Below, one piece after another: positions 1 through 6,101 of a stretch of 19,576 bases of DNA. The notes under the pieces are model-generated. The model saw only the letters and a program-made list of their open reading frames with translations, was not told the DNA's origin and ran no database searches. The stretch is from DATBAK01 sp036787815 (lineage in GTDB: Bacteria; Actinomycetota; Acidimicrobiia; IMCC26256; PALSA-610). The stretch is from contig DAIQOP010000036.1 in assembly GCA_036787815.1 (NCBI GenBank), positions 1 to 19,576 of the forward strand, in the 5' to 3' direction. Each line of letters begins with the position of its first letter. Positions within the stretch are counted from its first letter, which is position 1. The position numbers were made by a program, and so were the translations under genes.

Positions 1-56
1 TCCGTGAGGGTGGCCGTACCGTCGGTGCCGGCCGAGTCATCAAGATCAACAAGTAA
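1..56 (+). CDS. tuf: Elongation factor Tu, C-terminal end (partial)
   Basis: The reading frame beginning at base 3 ends in REGGRTVGAGRVIKINK followed by TAA at 54-56. This is the highly conserved C-terminal strand of EF-Tu domain 3, the GTPase that delivers aminoacyl-tRNA to the ribosome. Only about 17 codons lie in the window; the rest is upstream. tuf immediately before rpsJ is the usual junction of the str and S10 clusters in Actinobacteria, and the 25-nt spacing to rpsJ suggests that rpsJ may be read from the str transcript (inference). Confidence 0.93.
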   Translation, partial: REGGRTVGAGRVIKINK

Positions 57-81
57 CACCAAGGAACGAGGCGTTTCTCAC

Positions 82-408
82 ATGGCAGCAGCTCCGAGCG
101 GGCAGAAGATCCGGATTCGGCTCCGGGCCTACGACCACGAGGTGATCGACCAGTCGACGAAGAAGATCGTCGAGACGGTCATCCGTACGCAGGCCAAGGT
201 GCGCGGCCCGGTGCCGTTGCCGACCGAGATCCGCAAGTACTGCGTGATCCGCTCACCGCACAAGCACAAGGATTCCCGCGAGCACTTCGAGATGCGGATC
301 CACAAGCGCCTGCTCGACATCGTCGAGCCGACGGGCAAGACCGTGGAATCGCTTCAGCGCCTCGATCTCCCCGCGGGCGTCGACATCGAGATCAAGATCC
401 AGCAGTAA
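82..408 (+). CDS. rpsJ: 30S ribosomal protein S10
   Basis: 108 aa, the family's usual length. S10 sits in the 30S head and, as NusE, also joins the transcription antitermination complex. Recognisable blocks are QKIRIRLRAYDHEVID near the N-terminus, VRGPVPLPTEI with the loop that enters the subunit, and RSPHKHKDSREHFEMRIHKR, followed by a C-terminal strand ending DIEIKIQQ. An in-frame ATG exists further upstream inside tuf, but ATG 82 was chosen because translation from it begins just before the conserved block and a purine-rich GGAACGAGG lies about 10 nt upstream (63-71). It is followed by a 240-nt gap before rplC, unusual in an otherwise tightly packed cluster. Confidence 0.97.
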   Translation: MAAAPSGQKIRIRLRAYDHEVIDQSTKKIVETVIRTQAKVRGPVPLPTEIRKYCVIRSPHKHKDSREHFEMRIHKRLLDIVEPTGKTVESLQRLDLPAGVDIEIKIQQ

Positions 409-427
409 TCGAGGCGTCCATCGGCGG

Positions 428-457
428 TTGGCGGAACGCCTGACCTGCCGGTAGTCT
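428..457 (+). promoter_or_regulatory. Possible promoter for rplC onward
   Basis: TTGGCG (428-433) and TAGTCT (452-457) are separated by 18 nt. The second hexamer fits the loose actinobacterial TAnnnT -10 pattern, and the first matches TTGACA at four of six positions. Transcription would start near 464, giving a leader of about 185 nt. In such GC-rich sequence hexamers of this quality arise by chance, so this is tentative; its placement in the only large gap of the S10 cluster is the main support. Confidence 0.3.
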
Positions 458-520
458 CTCTTGGCCCTCGGAAGCGTGGGGAATGATCCCGCTCTCGAGT
501 CCAATCGACGTCCGTGCAAG

Positions 521-538
521 CCGGGCGCTATTTCCCGG
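521..538 (+). promoter_or_regulatory. Small stem-loop in rplC leader
   Basis: CCGGG (521-525) pairs with CCCGG (534-538) around an 8-nt loop. Taken alone this 5-bp stem is weak. It is listed because it precedes a stronger hairpin in the same leader. Confidence 0.3.
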
Positions 539-562
539 AACTGCACGGCACAACTCAACTTT

Positions 563-591
563 CGCTCCGCCCGGCCCTGCCTGGCGGAGCG
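563..591 (+). promoter_or_regulatory. 9-bp stem-loop upstream of rplC
   Basis: CGCTCCGCC (563-571) is perfectly complementary to GGCGGAGCG (583-591), with an 11-nt loop. There is no downstream T-run, so a classical intrinsic terminator is unlikely. It may be a leader structure, a protein binding site, or a U-less attenuator. It lies 57 nt before the rplC start codon. Confidence 0.5.
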
Positions 592-648
592 TTCGCGTGA
601 GATCAGTACGCCACACGCACCAGCAGCACGGCAAAGAGGACGCAGTCC

Positions 649-1296
649 ATGGCAAGCAAGGGGATCCTGGGGCGCAAGCTCGGCATGACCCAGGTCTGGG
701 ACGCGGAGAACCGAGTCGTGCCCGTGACGGTGATCGAGGCCGGGCCGTGCCGCGTCGTCCAGCTGAAGACGCCCGAGCGCGACGGGTACTCCGCCGTGCA
801 GCTCTCCTTCGGGGAGACCAAGGCCCGGCGCATCACCAAGCCCGAGCTCGGGCACCTCAAAGCCGCCGGCGGTCCGCCGACGCGCCACCTCGTCGAGCTG
901 CGGGTCACCGACCTCGCGGGCTTCGAGATCGGCCAGCTGGTGCGGGCCGACGTCTTCAGCGCCGGCGAGCGCGTCGACGTCACCGGCATCAGCAAGGGCA
1001 AGGGTTTCTCCGGTGTGATGCAGCGCCACAACTTCAAGGGCCTGGGCGCGTCGCACGGAACGCACAAGAAGCACCGGGCTCCGGGCTCGATCGGCGCCTG
1101 CGCCACGCCCGCCCGCGTGTTCAAGGGTGTGCGCATGGCCGGACAGATGGGAAGCGAGCGGGTCACGACCCTGAATCTCGAGGTCGTCGAAGGCGACGCC
1201 GAGCGCGGGTTGCTCCTCGTGAAGGGCGCCGTTCCGGGCCCGGCCGGCTCGCTCGTGTTCATCCGCAACGCGACCAAGGCGGCGGTGAAGAAATGA
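649..1296 (+). CDS. rplC: 50S ribosomal protein L3
   Basis: 215 aa, normal length. L3 is an early 23S rRNA assembly protein whose long loop reaches towards the peptidyl transferase centre. The N-terminal KGILGRKLGMTQVW, the central GISKGKGFSGVMQRHNF and the HRAPGSIGA...TPARVFKG loop identify it. At residue 150, where E. coli has the Gln methylated by PrmB, this protein has Ala in GACATP, so that modification cannot occur here. ATG 649 is preceded by AAGAGGA at 8-nt spacing. An open frame without family similarity continues upstream, which is why the ATG with the ribosome binding site was taken. Its stop overlaps the rplD start as ATGA. Confidence 0.97.
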   Translation: MASKGILGRKLGMTQVWDAENRVVPVTVIEAGPCRVVQLKTPERDGYSAVQLSFGETKARRITKPELGHLKAAGGPPTRHLVELRVTDLAGFEIGQLVRADVFSAGERVDVTGISKGKGFSGVMQRHNFKGLGASHGTHKKHRAPGSIGACATPARVFKGVRMAGQMGSERVTTLNLEVVEGDAERGLLLVKGAVPGPAGSLVFIRNATKAAVKK

Positions 1297-2024
1297 GCAC
1301 CGTCACGATGCGCAACGGCAGCGGCGACGACGCCGGCACGGTCGACCTTCCCGACGCGGTCTTCGGGATCGAGCCCAACGTCTCGGTCATGCACCAGGTC
1401 GTCACGGCCCAGCTCGCGGCCGCGCGTGCCGGCACGCACAGCACCAAGACCCGTTCCGAGGTCCGCGGTGGCGGCGCGAAGCCCTGGCGCCAGAAGGGCA
1501 CCGGTCGCGCCCGGCAGGGTTCGATCCGTTCGCCGCAGTGGCGCGGCGGTGGTGTCGCACACGGCCCCAAGCCGCGCGACTACCGGCAGCGCACCCCCAA
1601 GAAGATGGTGGCGCTCGCCCTGCGCTCGGCGCTCTCCGACCGCTGCGCCCTCGGCAAGGTCGTCGTCGTCTCCGACTGGCCGATGTCGGCGCCGCGCACC
1701 AAAGACGCCATCGCGCTGCTCGAGGCGCTCGGCCTGCGCACGAAGGGCACGCGGCCCGAGCGGGTGCTCGTGGTGCTCGACCGTTCCGAGGACGCGGTGT
1801 GGAAGTCGTTCCGCAACCTCGGTGAGCGCGTGCAGATCATCATGACCGACGAGCTCAACACCTACGACGTGCTCGTCAACGACTCGATCGTGTTCTCCCG
1901 GTCGACCCTCACCGCGCTGATCTCCCGCTTGGGCGGAGCCGACGTCGAGGTCGAGATCGAGGTCGAGATCGAAGCGCACGACGACGACGACGTCGCCGCG
2001 ATCGAAGACGGAGGTGCGGAGTGA
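1293..2024 (+). CDS. rplD: 50S ribosomal protein L4 with acidic C-terminal tail
   Basis: 243 aa against about 201 in E. coli. L4 binds 23S rRNA domain I, and its extended loop forms one side of the exit-tunnel constriction. In E. coli it also represses its own operon. The loop is canonical (KPWRQKGTGRARQGSIRSP, then WRGGGVAHGPKPRDY). The globular part ends with the NDSIVFSRSTLTALISRLGG block. Residues 217-243 form an added acidic tail containing two EVEI repeats and a run of Asp. ATG 1293 overlaps the rplC stop (ATGA). A second in-frame ATG at 1308 is less favoured. The stop overlaps the GTG start of rplW. Confidence 0.96.
   Translation: MSTVTMRNGSGDDAGTVDLPDAVFGIEPNVSVMHQVVTAQLAAARAGTHSTKTRSEVRGGGAKPWRQKGTGRARQGSIRSPQWRGGGVAHGPKPRDYRQRTPKKMVALALRSALSDRCALGKVVVVSDWPMSAPRTKDAIALLEALGLRTKGTRPERVLVVLDRSEDAVWKSFRNLGERVQIIMTDELNTYDVLVNDSIVFSRSTLTALISRLGGADVEVEIEVEIEAHDDDDVAAIEDGGAE
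1947..1970 (+). repeat. 12-bp perfect tandem duplication in rplD
   Basis: GAGGTCGAGATC occurs twice in direct succession (1947-1958 and 1959-1970), encoding EVEI-EVEI in the acidic L4 tail. A GACGAC run follows (about 1979-1990). The unit is a multiple of three, so copy number can change without shifting the frame. Confidence 0.85.
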
Positions 2025-2314
2025 GCCGCGACCCGCGCGACATCATCGTGCGCCCCGTCGTGTCGGAGAAGTCGTACGCGTCGTTCGACGCCAACGTCTA
2101 CACGTTCATCGTGGCCCCCGACGCCAACAAGATCGAGATCCGCAAGGCGGTCGAGACGATCTTCAACGTCCGAGTCACGAACGTGAACACGATCAACCGC
2201 AAGGGCAAGCGGAAGCGCAACCGCCGCACGGGCACCTGGTCCTCGCGACCCGACGAGCGCCGCGCCCTCGTGTCACTCGCCGCCGGCGACCGCATCGAAA
2301 TCTTCGGGAGCTGA
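2021..2314 (+). CDS. rplW: 50S ribosomal protein L23
   Basis: 97 aa, usual length. L23 lies at the exit of the polypeptide tunnel and is the docking site for trigger factor and the signal recognition particle. Identifying segments are DIIVRPVVSEKSYASFD, the YTFIVAPDANKIEIRKAVE helix-strand and the basic loop RKGKRKRNRRTG. The start is GTG 2021, whose TG is shared with the TGA of rplD, implying translational coupling. No other in-frame start precedes the conserved VRPVVSEK motif. Confidence 0.96.
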   Translation: MSRDPRDIIVRPVVSEKSYASFDANVYTFIVAPDANKIEIRKAVETIFNVRVTNVNTINRKGKRKRNRRTGTWSSRPDERRALVSLAAGDRIEIFGS

Positions 2315-2316
2315 CG

Positions 2317-3153
2317 ATGGCGATCCGCAAGCGCAAGCCCACCAGCCCCGGTCGCCGGTTCCAGAGTGTCTCCGACTTCGCCGACATCACGACGGATCGT
2401 CCGGAGAAGTCGCTCACCACTCCGAAGCACAGCACCGGCGGCCGCAACTCGTACGGTCGCAAGACCGCCCGGCACCGTGGCGGCGCGCACAAGCGCCTCT
2501 ACCGCATCATCGATTTCAAGCGCGAGAAGGACGGCGTGCCCGCGAAGGTCGCGTCGATCGAGTACGACCCGAACCGCAACGCGCGCATCGCCCTGCTGCA
2601 CTACCGCGACGGCGAGAAGCGCTACATCCTCGCTCCGGCCGGCCTGAAGGTCGGCGACATGTTGCAGAGCGGGCACGGCTCGGAGATCCGGATCGGCAAC
2701 GCGTTGCCGCTGCGCTTCATCCCGGTCGGGACCACGGTGCACAACGTGGAGCTCAAGCCGGGTGCCGGCGGGAAGATCGGCCGAGGTGCGGGAGCCGCGA
2801 TCCAGCTCATCGCCAAGGAAGGCGCCTTCGCGACACTGCGGCTGCCCTCAACCGAGATGCGCCGGGTGTTGATCGACTGCCGCGGCACGATCGGCTCCGT
2901 CGGCAACGCCGAGGCCGCACTGATCTCGATCGGCAAGGCGGGCCGTAACCGCTGGAAGGGCGTACGGCCGCAGACCCGCGGCGTCGCCATGAACCCGGTC
3001 GACCATCCGCTCGGCGGTGGTGAGGGCAAGAGCTCCGGTGGACGTCCGCCGGTCTCGCCCTGGGGGAAGCCCGAGGGCCGTACCCGTAAGAAGGGCAAGG
3101 CTTCTGACCAGCTCATCGTCCGTCGGCGCCGCACACGCGGCTCCCGGAGGTAA
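2317..3153 (+). CDS. rplB: 50S ribosomal protein L2
   Basis: 278 aa, full length. L2 is needed for subunit association and for peptidyl transferase centre assembly. The N-terminal KPTSPGRR, the GGAHKRLYRIIDFKR block, the IEYDPNRNARIALLHY strand and the C-terminal MNPVDHPLGGGEG loop are all present. The first His of that loop (His230, equivalent to His229 of mature E. coli L2) is conserved. The second position is Leu232 where most bacteria have His. ATG 2317 lies 2 nt after the rplW stop. Confidence 0.97.
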   Translation: MAIRKRKPTSPGRRFQSVSDFADITTDRPEKSLTTPKHSTGGRNSYGRKTARHRGGAHKRLYRIIDFKREKDGVPAKVASIEYDPNRNARIALLHYRDGEKRYILAPAGLKVGDMLQSGHGSEIRIGNALPLRFIPVGTTVHNVELKPGAGGKIGRGAGAAIQLIAKEGAFATLRLPSTEMRRVLIDCRGTIGSVGNAEAALISIGKAGRNRWKGVRPQTRGVAMNPVDHPLGGGEGKSSGGRPPVSPWGKPEGRTRKKGKASDQLIVRRRRTRGSRR

Positions 3154-3156
3154 CTC

Positions 3157-3435
3157 ATGCCGCGCAGCCTGAAGAAGGGTCCCTTCGTCGACCAGCACCT
3201 GCGGGTGAAGGTCGAGCGGATGAACGAGGCCGGGGACCGCAAGGTCATCAAGACCTGGTCGCGCCGTTCGACGATCACGCCCGAGATGGTGGGTCACACC
3301 TTCGCCGTCCACGACGGGCGCAAGCACGTGCCCGTGTACGTGAGCGAGGCGATGGTCGGCCACAAGCTCGGCGAGTTCGCCCCTACGCGTACGTTCCGGT
3401 ACCACGCCGGGCAAGAGAAATCGAGCCGTCGCTGA
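3157..3435 (+). CDS. rpsS: 30S ribosomal protein S19
   Basis: 92 aa, normal length. S19 sits in the 30S head near the A-site finger and pairs with S13. The family signature begins at once with MPRSLKKGPFVDQHL. It continues with KTWSRRSTITPEMVGHTFAVHDGR, broken here by function into the rRNA-binding loop and strand, then the GHKLGEFAPTRTF motif. ATG 3157 follows GGAGG (3147-3151) at about 5 nt. Its TGA shares one base with the rplV ATG (TGATG). Confidence 0.97.
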   Translation: MPRSLKKGPFVDQHLRVKVERMNEAGDRKVIKTWSRRSTITPEMVGHTFAVHDGRKHVPVYVSEAMVGHKLGEFAPTRTFRYHAGQEKSSRR

Positions 3436-4157
3436 TGGCTACGAGAACGAAGCCGGATCAGACCGAGCGGGTCGAGAGCCGCGCCACCGTGCGCCATCTC
3501 GGTGTCTCGCCGAACAAGGTTCGCCCGGTCCTCGACCTCGTGCGCGGCATGTCGGCCGAGGACGCGGAGCGGGTGCTGCAGCTCCAGCCGCGCACCGCGG
3601 CCGGTCACGTGCTGAAGCTCCTCGAATCCGCGATCGCGAACGCGGAGCACAACCAGCAGATCCCGATCGACGAGCTCTTCATGCTGCGGTGCTGGTGCGA
3701 CGAGGGACCGACCCGCAAGTGGGGTCAGGCCCGGGCGCGCGGCCGGTACTTCCGGGTGCGCAAGCGCTCCTCGCACGTGACGATCGTCCTCGCCCGCTTC
3801 ACCGACGACGAGCTGCGCTCGCGTCGGGGACGCGAGGAGGGTCCGGGATCCACGAGCGCGGGTGGCCGCCTGGCGCGCCGGCGCGCCGATCGCGTCCGGG
3901 CGTCCCGCGCGGCGTCGCGCGGCGAGACGCTCGAGGAACACGATCACGATCACGAGGGTCATGACCACGANNNNNNNNNNNNNNNNNNNNNNNNNNNNNN
4001 NNNNNNNNNNNNNNNNNNNNNNNNNNNNNNNNNNNNNNNNNNNNNNNNNNNNNNNNNNNNNNNNNNNNNNACCGGAGCAGCCGCAGCAGGCGAAACAAGT
4101 GCGGGACACGATGGCGAAGCGGATGCGGATGCGACCATGAAGAACGAGTCCGAGTAA
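3435..4157 (+). CDS. rplV: 50S ribosomal protein L22, long His/Asp-rich tail, interrupted by assembly gap
   Basis: L22 binds all domains of 23S rRNA, and its beta-hairpin lines the exit tunnel. Residues about 15-125 are the conserved core (HLGVSPNKVRPVLDLVRG, ESAIANAEHN, DEGPT, RKRSSHVTIVLARF). The hairpin tip reads KWGQAR (95-100) where E. coli has KRIMPR. A basic stretch (about 130-162) then leads to an acidic His-rich segment, EEHDHDHEGHDH (167-178). A 100-N gap interrupts the gene here. After it, the frame ends GHDGEADADATMKNESE and stops at 4155-4157, sharing one base with the rpsC ATG. That post-gap frame is set by the stop, so its assignment to L22 is likely, but true length and continuity are unknown. 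E. coli L22 is 110 aa. Confidence 0.9.
   Translation: MATRTKPDQTERVESRATVRHLGVSPNKVRPVLDLVRGMSAEDAERVLQLQPRTAAGHVLKLLESAIANAEHNQQIPIDELFMLRCWCDEGPTRKWGQARARGRYFRVRKRSSHVTIVLARFTDDELRSRRGREEGPGSTSAGGRLARRRADRVRASRAASRGETLEEHDHDHEGHDHXXXXXXXXXXXXXXXXXXXXXXXXXXXXXXXXXXTGAAAAGETSAGHDGEADADATMKNESE
3971..4070. other. Assembly gap of 100 N
   Basis: Exactly 100 undetermined bases, the conventional placeholder for a gap of unknown size. It falls directly after a GATCAC/GACCAC-type low-complexity stretch encoding alternating His and Asp, so a repeat probably broke the assembly. The reading frame is kept across the gap only if the missing length leaves remainder 1 on division by 3, as 100 does. Confidence 0.95.
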
Positions 4158-5071
4158 TGGGTCAAAAGGTCAACCCCTACGGGTTCCGGCTCGGGATCGT
4201 CACCGACTGGAAGTCGCGCTGGATCGCCGATGGGCACCAGTACACCGACTTCCTCGTCGAGGACATCAAGATCCGTGAGTACCTGCGCAAGCAGCTCGAG
4301 CGCGCCGCGGTGAGCCGCATCGAGATCGAGCGCACGCGCGACCGGCTGCGCGTCGACGTCTACACGGCGCGTCCCGGCATCGTGATCGGGCGTCGCGGCG
4401 CGGAGGCCGAGCGGCTGCGCGCGGGCCTGCTCAAGGTCACCGGCAACCCCCGCATCCACTTCAACATCCAAGAGATCAAGCAGCCCGAGCTCGACGCGAC
4501 CCTCATCGCGCAGGGCGTGGCCGACCAGCTCGCCGGCCGCGTGTCGTTCCGGCGGGCGATGAAGCGGGCGTTGCAGACGACCATGAAGGCCGGCGCGCTC
4601 GGCATCAAGGTGCAGTGCGGTGGTCGTCTCGGCGGCGCCGAGATGAGCCGCAGCGAGAGCTACCGCGAAGGCCGGGTGCCGCTACACACGCTGCGGGCCG
4701 ACATCGACTACGGCCTCGCCGAGGCGCGCACCACGTTCGGTCGCATCGGCGTGAAGGTCTGGATCTACAAGGGCGAGATCCTCCCGTACAAGGCGGCCGC
4801 CGCGGACAAGATCGCCAAGGAGGCCGCGATGGCGGTCGGCGAGACCGCGGGCCAGGGCACGGCCCGGCGGGTCGTGAGCGCGGGCGGAGGACGGCGTCGT
4901 CCGACGGCCGAACCCGTCTCGAGCGAGGGCACCGACACCGACGAGGTCGCGGCGCCGATCGTGCACGAGGCCGACCCCGAGCTCGAGCGCCTGCTGGCCG
5001 AGGAAGAAGAGATCGAGCGTCGCACGCGCGAGCACCACGAGCCCGGCAAGTTCCACGGGGACGAAGACTGA
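4157..5071 (+). CDS. rpsC: 30S ribosomal protein S3 with acidic C-terminal extension
   Basis: 304 aa against 233 in E. coli. S3 lines the mRNA entry channel and contributes to helicase activity. The start GQKVNPYGFRLGIVTDWKS is diagnostic. The KH domain carries GRRG at 78-81 within ARPGIVIGRRGAEAE. The C-domain motif GRLGGAEMSRSE lies at about 156-167 and the core ends near ILPYKAAA (208-215). Residues about 220-304 are an extension, first basic (GGGRRRPT) and then acidic with a probable helix, ELERLLAEEEEIERRTRE. Long S3 tails are known in other Actinobacteria. ATG 4157 overlaps the rplV stop (TAATG). The TGA overlaps an ATG that opens a small ORF filling the spacer to rplP. Confidence 0.96.
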   Translation: MGQKVNPYGFRLGIVTDWKSRWIADGHQYTDFLVEDIKIREYLRKQLERAAVSRIEIERTRDRLRVDVYTARPGIVIGRRGAEAERLRAGLLKVTGNPRIHFNIQEIKQPELDATLIAQGVADQLAGRVSFRRAMKRALQTTMKAGALGIKVQCGGRLGGAEMSRSESYREGRVPLHTLRADIDYGLAEARTTFGRIGVKVWIYKGEILPYKAAAADKIAKEAAMAVGETAGQGTARRVVSAGGGRRRPTAEPVSSEGTDTDEVAAPIVHEADPELERLLAEEEEIERRTREHHEPGKFHGDED

Positions 5072-5172
5072 TGCGCAACGTTCCCTTCGTCGTCACGGTT
5101 CCCGGTGTCGACGCGCAGCAGTGTGGCCCGAGCGGCCCGGCGCGCAGCGCCATGAGCGGGAGACGCGGCTAG
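5071..5172 (+). CDS. Possible 33-aa small ORF between rpsC and rplP
   Basis: An ATG overlaps the rpsC stop as TGATG, the same junction used by several neighbours. It opens a 34-codon frame whose TAG (5170-5172) directly abuts the rplP ATG at 5173. The product begins MRNVPFVVTVPGVDAQQ and ends ARSAMSGRRG; I recognise no family. Third codon positions are G or C in 28 of 33 codons, as in the real genes, but non-coding sequence here is also GC-rich. It may encode a microprotein, serve only to carry ribosomes from rpsC to rplP, or be chance. GGGAGA (5158-5163), inside the ORF, would serve as the rplP ribosome binding site. Confidence 0.35.
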   Translation: MRNVPFVVTVPGVDAQQCGPSGPARSAMSGRRG

Positions 5173-5586
5173 ATGCTGATGCCTCGCAAGGTCCGCCACC
5201 GCAAGGTGCAGCGTGGCCGCATGACCGGAGCCGCCAAGGGCGGGACCAAGATCGCGTTCGGCGACTATGGCATCCAGGCGCTGGATCCGGGTTGGCTCAC
5301 CAACCGCCAGATCGAGGCGGCTCGTATCGCGATGACCCGCCACATCAAGCGCGGCGGCAAGGTCTGGATCACGGTCTTCCCCGACAAGCCGATCACGCAG
5401 AAGCCGGCCGAGACCCGCATGGGTTCGGGCAAGGGAAACCCCGAGGGCTGGGTCGCGGTCGTCAAGCCCGGGCGCATCCTGTTCGAGCTCTCGGGCGTCC
5501 CCGAAGACGTCGCCCGCGAAGCCATGCGCCTCGCGATCCACAAGCTCCCGATGAAGGCACGCTTCGTCGTGCGCGAGGAGGGGTGA
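5173..5586 (+). CDS. rplP: 50S ribosomal protein L16
   Basis: 137 aa, usual length. L16 lies near the A-site tRNA elbow and the peptidyl transferase centre. MLMPRKVRHRKVQRGRM is the classical N-terminus and fixes the start at ATG 5173. Further blocks are AFGDYGIQALDPGWLTNRQI, RHIKRGGKVWI and the TRMGSGKGNPEGWVAVVKPG loop. GGGAGA lies about 9 nt upstream. The stop shares one base with the rpmC start (TGATG). Confidence 0.97.
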   Translation: MLMPRKVRHRKVQRGRMTGAAKGGTKIAFGDYGIQALDPGWLTNRQIEAARIAMTRHIKRGGKVWITVFPDKPITQKPAETRMGSGKGNPEGWVAVVKPGRILFELSGVPEDVAREAMRLAIHKLPMKARFVVREEG

Positions 5587-5819
5587 TGGCCGCCAACGTC
5601 GCCGAGTTGCGCGAGATGCACGACGAAGCCCTTGCCCTGCGGCTGGCCGAGGAGAAGCAGACCCTCTTCAACCTCCGGTTCCAGAACGCGACCGGTCAGC
5701 TCGACAACGTCGCGCGGTTCAAAGAGGTCCGCCGCGACATCGCGCGGATCCGCACGATCATGCGCTCGCGCGAGATCGCGGCCGCCGAAGCGCTCGCCAA
5801 GGAGCACGCACATGGCTGA
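5586..5819 (+). CDS. rpmC: 50S ribosomal protein L29
   Basis: 77 aa, slightly long at both ends for L29. A helical-hairpin protein beside L23 at the tunnel exit. The motif EEKQTLFNLRFQNATGQLDN followed by VRRDIARIRTIMRSRE identifies it. Start ATG 5586 overlaps the rplP stop. The 3' end overlaps rpsQ by 8 nt, so the rpsQ ribosome binding site AAGGAG (5799-5804) lies inside this gene. Confidence 0.95.
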   Translation: MAANVAELREMHDEALALRLAEEKQTLFNLRFQNATGQLDNVARFKEVRRDIARIRTIMRSREIAAAEALAKEHAHG

Positions 5820-6096
5820 ACCAGAGGTTCCCGAAGGCACGGCACGGCCCAACGCCCGCAAGGTGCGTGAGGGTCTGGTCGTCTCGGCGAAGATGGAGAA
5901 GACCGTCGTGGTCAGCGTCGTCGACCGGGTGAGCCACCCGCGCTACGGCAAGACGCTGCAGCGCACGAACCGGTTGTACGCGCACGACGAGGCGAACGAA
6001 GTCCGTGAGGGCGATCGCGTGCGAATCCAGGAGACCAGGCCGATGTCGCGCCAGAAGCGCTGGCGCGTGGTCGAAGTGCTCGAGCGGGCCAGGTAG
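5812..6096 (+). CDS. rpsQ: 30S ribosomal protein S17
   Basis: 94 aa. S17 is a primary 16S rRNA 5'-domain binder with an OB fold. After a loose 15-residue N-terminus the family blocks appear: KVREGLVVSAKMEKTVVVSV, HPRYGKTLQRT, the YAHDEANEVREGDRVRIQE strand-loop and RPMSRQKRWRVVEV. ATG 5812 was chosen because AAGGAG sits 7 nt upstream and the overlap with rpmC is short. L29-S17 is the last pair of the S10 portion; rplN follows after 5 nt, so S10 and spc parts look cotranscribed. Confidence 0.96.
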   Translation: MAEPEVPEGTARPNARKVREGLVVSAKMEKTVVVSVVDRVSHPRYGKTLQRTNRLYAHDEANEVREGDRVRIQETRPMSRQKRWRVVEVLERAR

Positions 6097-6101
6097 ACCA
6101 G

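Larger units (their letters stand above)
409..648 (+). other. rpsJ-rplC intergenic leader region
   Basis: This is the largest gene-free stretch in the window (240 nt). No convincing reading frame lies in it; an open frame runs into L4 from here but has no family resemblance before L4. It contains a possible promoter (428-457), two stem-loops (521-538 and 563-591) and the rplC ribosome binding site AAGAGGA (634-640, 8 nt from ATG). The arrangement could be a second transcription start and a structured leader for the S10 operon. L4 of E. coli represses its own operon through a leader, but that leader lies before rpsJ, and no sequence match to it is claimed here. Confidence 0.5.

Noticed and set aside
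483..1292. Long in-frame extension upstream of L4 through the leader and rplC
   Set aside because: Translation before 1293 has no L4 resemblance and overlaps the certain rplC frame; it is an accident of few stops in GC-rich DNA.
3930..3970. His-rich stretch as a separate metal chaperone gene
   Set aside because: It is in frame with and continuous from the L22 core, with no separate start or ribosome binding site visible before the gap.
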